A stretch of 64,000 bases of DNA from Axinella damicornis (taxonomy: Eukaryota > Porifera > Demospongiae > Axinellida > Axinellidae). Of the stretch, positions 58,738 through 64,000 are shown piece after piece. The DNA is taken from positions 10,169,301 through 10,233,300 of the forward strand of contig OZ007506.1 in assembly GCA_963931865.1 (NCBI GenBank), given 5' to 3'. The translations under genes were made by a program, and so were the position numbers. The notes beneath the pieces were generated by a model. The model was not told where the DNA came from, searched no databases, and saw only the letters and a list, made by a program, of their open reading frames with translations. Each line of letters opens with the position of its first letter. The first letter of the stretch is position 1.

Positions 58738-61700
58738 GGGTTAGGCCACGCCCCCACCGGGCTGGCCACGACCCCACCGGGCTGGCCACGCCCCCAAGGG
58801 GCCTGCCACGCCTCCGCTGGGTCGGCCACAACACCACGAGGCCGGCCACACCCCCACAGGGCCGGCCACGCCCCAAAGGGGTCGGCCACGCCCCCACAGG
58901 GCAGGCCAGGCCCCCACGGGGCCGGCCACGCCCCCACAGGGCCGGCCACGCCCTCACGGGGCCGGCCACGCCCCCACGGGGCCGGCAAATGCCCCCACGG
59001 GCCGGCCACGCCCCCACCGAGCCAGCTACGCCCCTACCGGTCCGGCCACGCCCCCAAGGGGCCGGCCACGCCCCCACGGGGCCGGACACGCTCCCACCGG
59101 GCCGGTCACGACCCCACTGGGCCGGTCACGCTTCCACGAGGCCGGCCACGCCAAGCCACGCACCCACGGGGCCGGCGACGTGCCCACGGGTCCGGACCCG
59201 CCCCCACCGGGCTGGCCAAGACCCCACGGGGCTGGCCACGCCCCCACGGGTCCGGCCCCGCCCCCATCGAGCTGGCCACGACCCCACGGGGCCGGCCACG
59301 CCTCCACGGGGCCGGTCACGGCCCCGGGGCCGGTCACGGCCCCACGGGGCCGGACACGCCCCCACGGGGCCGGATACGCACCCACGGGGCCAGCCAGGCT
59401 CCCATGGGGCCGGCCACGCCCCCACGGGGCCGGCCACGCCCCTACTGGACCGGCAACGCCCCCACGGGGCAGGCCACGCCCCCACGGGGCCGAAAACGAT
59501 CCTAAGGGGCCGGCCACGCCCCCACGGGGCCGGCGACGTGCCCACTGGTCCGGACCCGCCCCCACCGGGCTGGCCACGACCCCACGGGGCTGGCCACGCC
59601 CCCACGGGTCCGTCCCCGCCCCCATCGGGCCTGCCACGACCTCACGGAACCGGCCACGCCCCCACGGGGCCGGTCACGGCCGCATGGGGCAGGACTCGCC
59701 CCCACGGGGCCGGACACGCACCCACGGGGCCAGCCAGGCCCCCATGGTGCCGGCCACGCCCCCACGGGGCCGGTCACGCCCCCACGGGGCCGGCCACGCC
59801 CCTACAGGACCGGCAACGCCACCACGGGGCAGGCCACGCCCCCACGGGGACGAAAATGCTCCTAAGGGGCCGGCCACGCCCCCACGGGGCTGGCCACATC
59901 CCCACGGGGCCGGCCACGGGGCCGGCCACGTCCCCACGGGGTCCGGCCATGCTTCCACGGGGCCGGACACGCTCCTACAGAGCCGGCCACGCCTCCACGG
60001 GACCGGCCACGCTCCCACGGGGCCGGCCAGGCCCCCACGGGGCCGGCCACGCCCCCACGTGGTACAACCACGCCCCCACGGGGCCGGCAACGCCCCCACG
60101 GGTCCGGCCACGCCTCCACGGGGCCGGCCACGCCCCCACGGGGTCGGCCACGTCCCCACGGGTCCGGCCACACCCCCACAGGGACGGCCACACCCCCACG
60201 GGAGTCCAGCCACGCCCCTACGGAGCCGCCCACGCCTCCACAGCTTCGGCCACGCTTCCACGGTGCTGGCGACTGTCCACGGGGCCGGCCACGCCCCCAC
60301 GGGGCTGGCCACACCCCTACGGGGCCGGCTACGCCCCCACGGGGCCGGCCACTCCCCCACGGGGTCCGGCCACGCCCCCACAGTGCCGTCCACGCTCCCA
60401 CGGAGCCGGCCACTCCCCCACGGAGCCGGCCACAACCCCACGGGCCAGGCCACGCCCCCACGGGTCCTGCCAGGCCCCCACGTGGCCGACCACGCCCCCA
60501 CGGGGTCCAGCCACTACCCCACGGGGCCGGTCACGCCCCCACGGGAACGGCCACGCCCCCACGGGGCCGGCCACGGCCCCATGGGGCCGCCCACGCCCCC
60601 ACGGTGCCAGCCACGCCCCCACGGGGCCGGCCACGCCCCCGCGGGGCCGGTCGCGCCCCTACGGGGTCGGCCACGCCCCCACGGGTGACAGAAACGCCCC
60701 CACAGGGCCTGCCACGCCCCCACGGGTCCGGCCACGCCCCCACGGGTTCGGCCACGACCTCACGGGGCCGGCCACGCCCCCACGGGGCCGGCCACGTCCC
60801 CACGGGGCCGGTCACGCCCCCGCGGGGCCGGCTCCGCCCCCACGGGGCTGGCCACGTCACCACTTGGCCGGCCACGCGCCCACGGAGCCGGTCACCCGCG
60901 CACGGGGCCGGCCACACCCCCACGTGTCCGGCCACGCCCCCACAGGGCCGGGCGCGCCCCCAAGGAGCCGGCCACGCCCGCACGGAACCGGACACGCCCC
61001 CACGGGTTCGGCCACGCCCCCACTGGGCCGGCCACGCCCCCACGGGGCCGGCCACGCCCCTACGGGGTCGGTCACGCCCCCACGGGTTCCAGACACGCCC
61101 CCACGGGGCCGGCCACGCCCCCACGGGTCAGGCCACGCCTTCACGGGGCCGGCCACGACCACACGGGGCAGGCCACGCCCCCACGGGGCCGGCCACGTCC
61201 CCACGGGGCCGACCACGCCCCACGAGGCCGGCTCAGCCCCCACGGGGCCGGCCATGTCACCACTGGGCCGGCTACGCGCCCACGGAGCCGGCCACCCCCG
61301 CACGGGGCCGGCCACGCCCCCACTGGACGGCCACGTTGGGCAGGCCACGCCCCCACGGGGCCGGCGACATTTCCACTGGTCCGACCGCGCCCCCACCGGG
61401 CTGGCCACGACCCCACGGGGCTGGCCATTCCCCCACACGGCCGGCAACGCCCACACGGGGCCGACCACACCCCCACGGGGACGGCCACGCGGGGCAGGCC
61501 ACGCCCCCACGGGGCCGGCGACGTGCCCACGGGTTAGGCCACGCCCCCACCGGGCTGGCCACGACCCCACCGGGCTGGTCACGCCCCCAAGGGGCCTGCC
61601 ACGCCTCCGTTAAGTCGGCCACAACACCACAAGGCCGGCCACACCCCCACAGGGCCGGCCACGCCCCAAAGGGGTTGGCAACGCCCCCACAGGGCAGGCC

Positions 61701-64000
61701 AGGCCCCCACGGGGCCGGCCACGCCCCCACAGGGCCGGCCACGCCCTCACGGGGCCGGCCACGCCCCCACGGGGCCGGCAATGCCCCCACGGGCCGGCCA
61801 CGCCCCCACCGAGCGAGCTACGCCCCTACCGGTCCGGCCACGCCCCCAAGGGGCAGGCCACGCCCCCACGGGGCCGGCCACGCCCCCACCGGGCCGGTCA
61901 CGACCCCACGGGGTCGGTCACGCTTCCACGAGGCCGGCCACGCCAGGCCACGCACCCACGGGGCCGGCGACGGGCCCACGGGTCCGGACCCGCCCCCACC
62001 GGGCTGGCCAAGACCCCACGGGGCTGGCCACGCCCCCACGGGTCTGGCCCCGCCCCCATCGGGCTGGCCACGACCCCACGAAGCCAGCCACGCCCCCACG
62101 GGGCCGGTCACGGCCCCGGGACCGGTCACGGCCCCACGGGGCCTGACACGCCCCCACGGGGCCGGACACGCACCCACGGGGCCAGCCAGGCTCCCATGGG
62201 GCCGGCCACGCCCCCACGGGGCCGGCCACGCCCCCACGGGGCCGGCCACGCTTCTACAGGACCGGCAACGCCCCCACGGGGCAGGCCACGCCCCCACGGG
62301 GCCGAAAACGATTCTAAGGGTCCGGCCACGCCCCCACGGGGCCGGCGACGTGCCCACTGGTCCGGACCCGCCCACACCGGGCTGGCCACGACCCCACGGG
62401 GCTGGCCACGCCCCCACGGGTCCGGCCCCGCCCCCATCGGGCCTGCCACGACCCCACGGAACCGGCCACGCCCCCACGGGGCCGATCACGGCCGCACGGG
62501 GCCGGACTCGCCCCCACGGGGCCGGACACGCACCCACGGGGCCAGCCAGGCCCCCATGGTGCCGGCCACGCCCCCACGGGGCCGGTCACGTTCCCACGGG
62601 GCCGGCCACGCGCCTACAGGACCGGCAACGCCCCCAAGGGGCAGGCCACGCCCCCACGGGGCCGAAAATGCTACTAAGGGGCCGGCCACGCCCCCACGGG
62701 GCTGGCCAAACCCCCACGGGGACGGCCACGGGACCGGCCACGGCCCCACGGGGCCGGCCACGTCCCCACGGGGTCCGGCCATGCTTCCACAAGGCCGGCC
62801 ACGCTCCCAAAGAGCCGGCCACGCCTCCACGGGACCGGCCACGCTCCCACGGGGCCGGCCAGGCTCCGACGGGGCCGGCCACGCCCCCACGGGGTACAGC
62901 CACGCCCCCACGGGGCCGGCAACGCCCCCACAGGTCCGGCCACGCCTCCACGGGTCCGGCCACGCCCCCACGGGGTCGGCCACGTCCCCACGGGTCCGGC
63001 CACGCCCCCACAGGGACGGCCACACCCCCACGGGGTCCAGCCACGCCCCTACGGAGCCGCCCACGCCTCCACAGCTTCGGCCACGCCCCCACGGTGCTGG
63101 CGACTGTCCACGGGGCCGGCCACGCCCCCACGGGGCTGGCCACACCCCTACGGGGCCGGCTACGCCCCCACTGGGCCGGCCACGTCACCACTTGGCCGGC
63201 CACGTGCCCACGGAGCCGGTCACCCCCGCACGGGGCCGGCCACGCCCCCACGTGTCCGGCCACGCCCCCACAGGGCCGGGCACGCCCCCAAGGAGCCGGC
63301 CACGCCCGCACGGAACCGGACACGCCCCCACTGGTTCGGCCACGCCCCCACGGGGCCGGCCACGCCCCCACGGGGCCGGCCACGCCCCTACGGGGTCGGC
63401 CACGCCCCCACGGGTTCCAGACACGCCCCCACGGGGCCGGCCACGCCCCCACGGGTCCGGCTACGCCTTCACGGGGCCGGCCACGACCACACGGGGCAGG
63501 CCACGCCCCCACGGGGCCGGTCTCGTCCCAACGGGGCCGACCACGCCCCACGAGGCCGGCTTCGCCCCCACGGGGCCGGCCATATCACCACTGGGCAGGC
63601 TACGCGCCCACGGAGCCGGCCACCCCCGTACGGGGCCGGCCACGCCCCCACTGGGCCGGCCACGTTGGGCAGGCCACGCCCCCACGGGGCCGGCGACATT
63701 TCCACTGGTCCGACCGCGCCCCCACCGGGCTAGCCACGACCCCACGGGGCTGGCCATGCCCCCACGGGGCAGGCAACGCCCACACGGGGCCGGCGATGCC
63801 CCCACGGGGACGGCCACAAGGGGCAGGCAACGCCCCCACAAGGCCAGCGACGTGCCCACTGGTTTGGCCCCGCCCCCACCGGGCTTGCCACGACCCCACG
63901 GGGCCGGCCAAGCCGCCACGGGGCCGGTCACGGCCCCACATGGCCGGACACGGCCCCACGGGGCCGGACAAAGCCCCCACGGGGCCAGCCAGGCCCCCAT
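58738..64000 (-). repeat. Higher-order repeat of about 2.3-2.8 kb (two copies, second truncated by the window)
   Basis: The marker gggttaggccacgccccc occurs at about 58738 and 61530 (offset about 2,792). The pairs gtcacggccccggggccgg / gtcacggccccgggaccgg (near 59320 and 62107) and cacagcttcggccacg (near 60237 and 63070) follow in the same order. The segment from about 60847 (cgtcaccacttggccggcc) is repeated from 63182 (offset about 2,335), so about 0.45 kb was lost or gained between copies. The second copy extends beyond the window. Confidence 0.7.

Larger units (their letters stand above)
57348..64000 (-). repeat. Satellite array continuing after the insertion (arm 2, right part)
   Basis: The array resumes in the same orientation as before the insertion, and the 20-bp phase is preserved once the element and one 9-bp target duplicate are removed. 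It shares the arm-2 block vocabulary (gcggggcaggcc, gacgtgcccacggg, ccccgcccccaccgggctgg) and shows a higher-order period of about 2.3-2.8 kb. It runs off the end of the window. Long frames here are stop-free repeat translations, not genes. Confidence 0.97.

Noticed and set aside
1..64000. tRNA, rRNA, promoter or terminator signals
   Set aside because: None recognisable in the array or in the island; apparent hairpins in the array are the repeat's own partial palindrome.

Overview
This window is almost entirely one GC-rich satellite. About 61.5 kb of the 64 kb (roughly 3,000 copies) is a tandem 20-bp unit, consensus CCGGCCCCGTGGGGGCGTGG, about 90% G+C with three CpGs. The only interruption is a 2,454-bp island of ordinary base composition at 54894-57347. 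No tRNA, rRNA, CRISPR array, bacterial operon or intact gene is visible. A spliceosomal-style 3' splice site, a decayed RecQ-type helicase fragment, nested inverted-repeat transposons and the huge minisatellite together point to a eukaryote, probably an invertebrate animal. The frequent CTAGCTA words and the style of the helicase would suit a sponge or another early-branching metazoan, but that is a weak guess.

Layout. (1) 1-33548: the array with the G-rich, almost A-free strand on top. (2) About 33549: an abrupt orientation switch with no spacer. (3) 33549-54893: the same unit inverted (CCACGCCCCCACGGGGCCGG on the top strand). (4) 54894-57347: an inserted DNA transposon with 67-bp terminal inverted repeats (61/67 identical by eye) and a 9-bp target-site duplication, CCGGGCCGG. 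Removing the insert and one TSD copy restores a 20-bp unit in phase. (5) 57348-64000: the array resumes in the same orientation as (3). Within the arrays there are higher-order repeats of about 1.0-2.8 kb, including a near-identical 1,285-bp tandem duplication and an exact 100-bp (five-unit) duplication.

The 2.45-kb element carries, in order: a featureless left part; a nested MITE-like element (55272-55727) with inverted ends of about 91 bp; an imperfect inverted repeat (55811-55970); a frameshifted fragment of a RecQ-like superfamily 2 helicase (56092-56430); and a possible orphan last exon behind a good splice acceptor (56896-57028). It encodes no transposase, so it looks like a non-autonomous, gene-fragment-carrying (Pack-type) element, possibly Mutator-like.

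The very long open reading frames across the arrays, in all frames and up to about 2,000 codons, are not genes. The unit has no A on one strand and no T on the other, so it cannot contain a stop codon. Because 20 is not a multiple of 3, all three frames of a strand read the same 20-residue peptide. None is annotated as a CDS.
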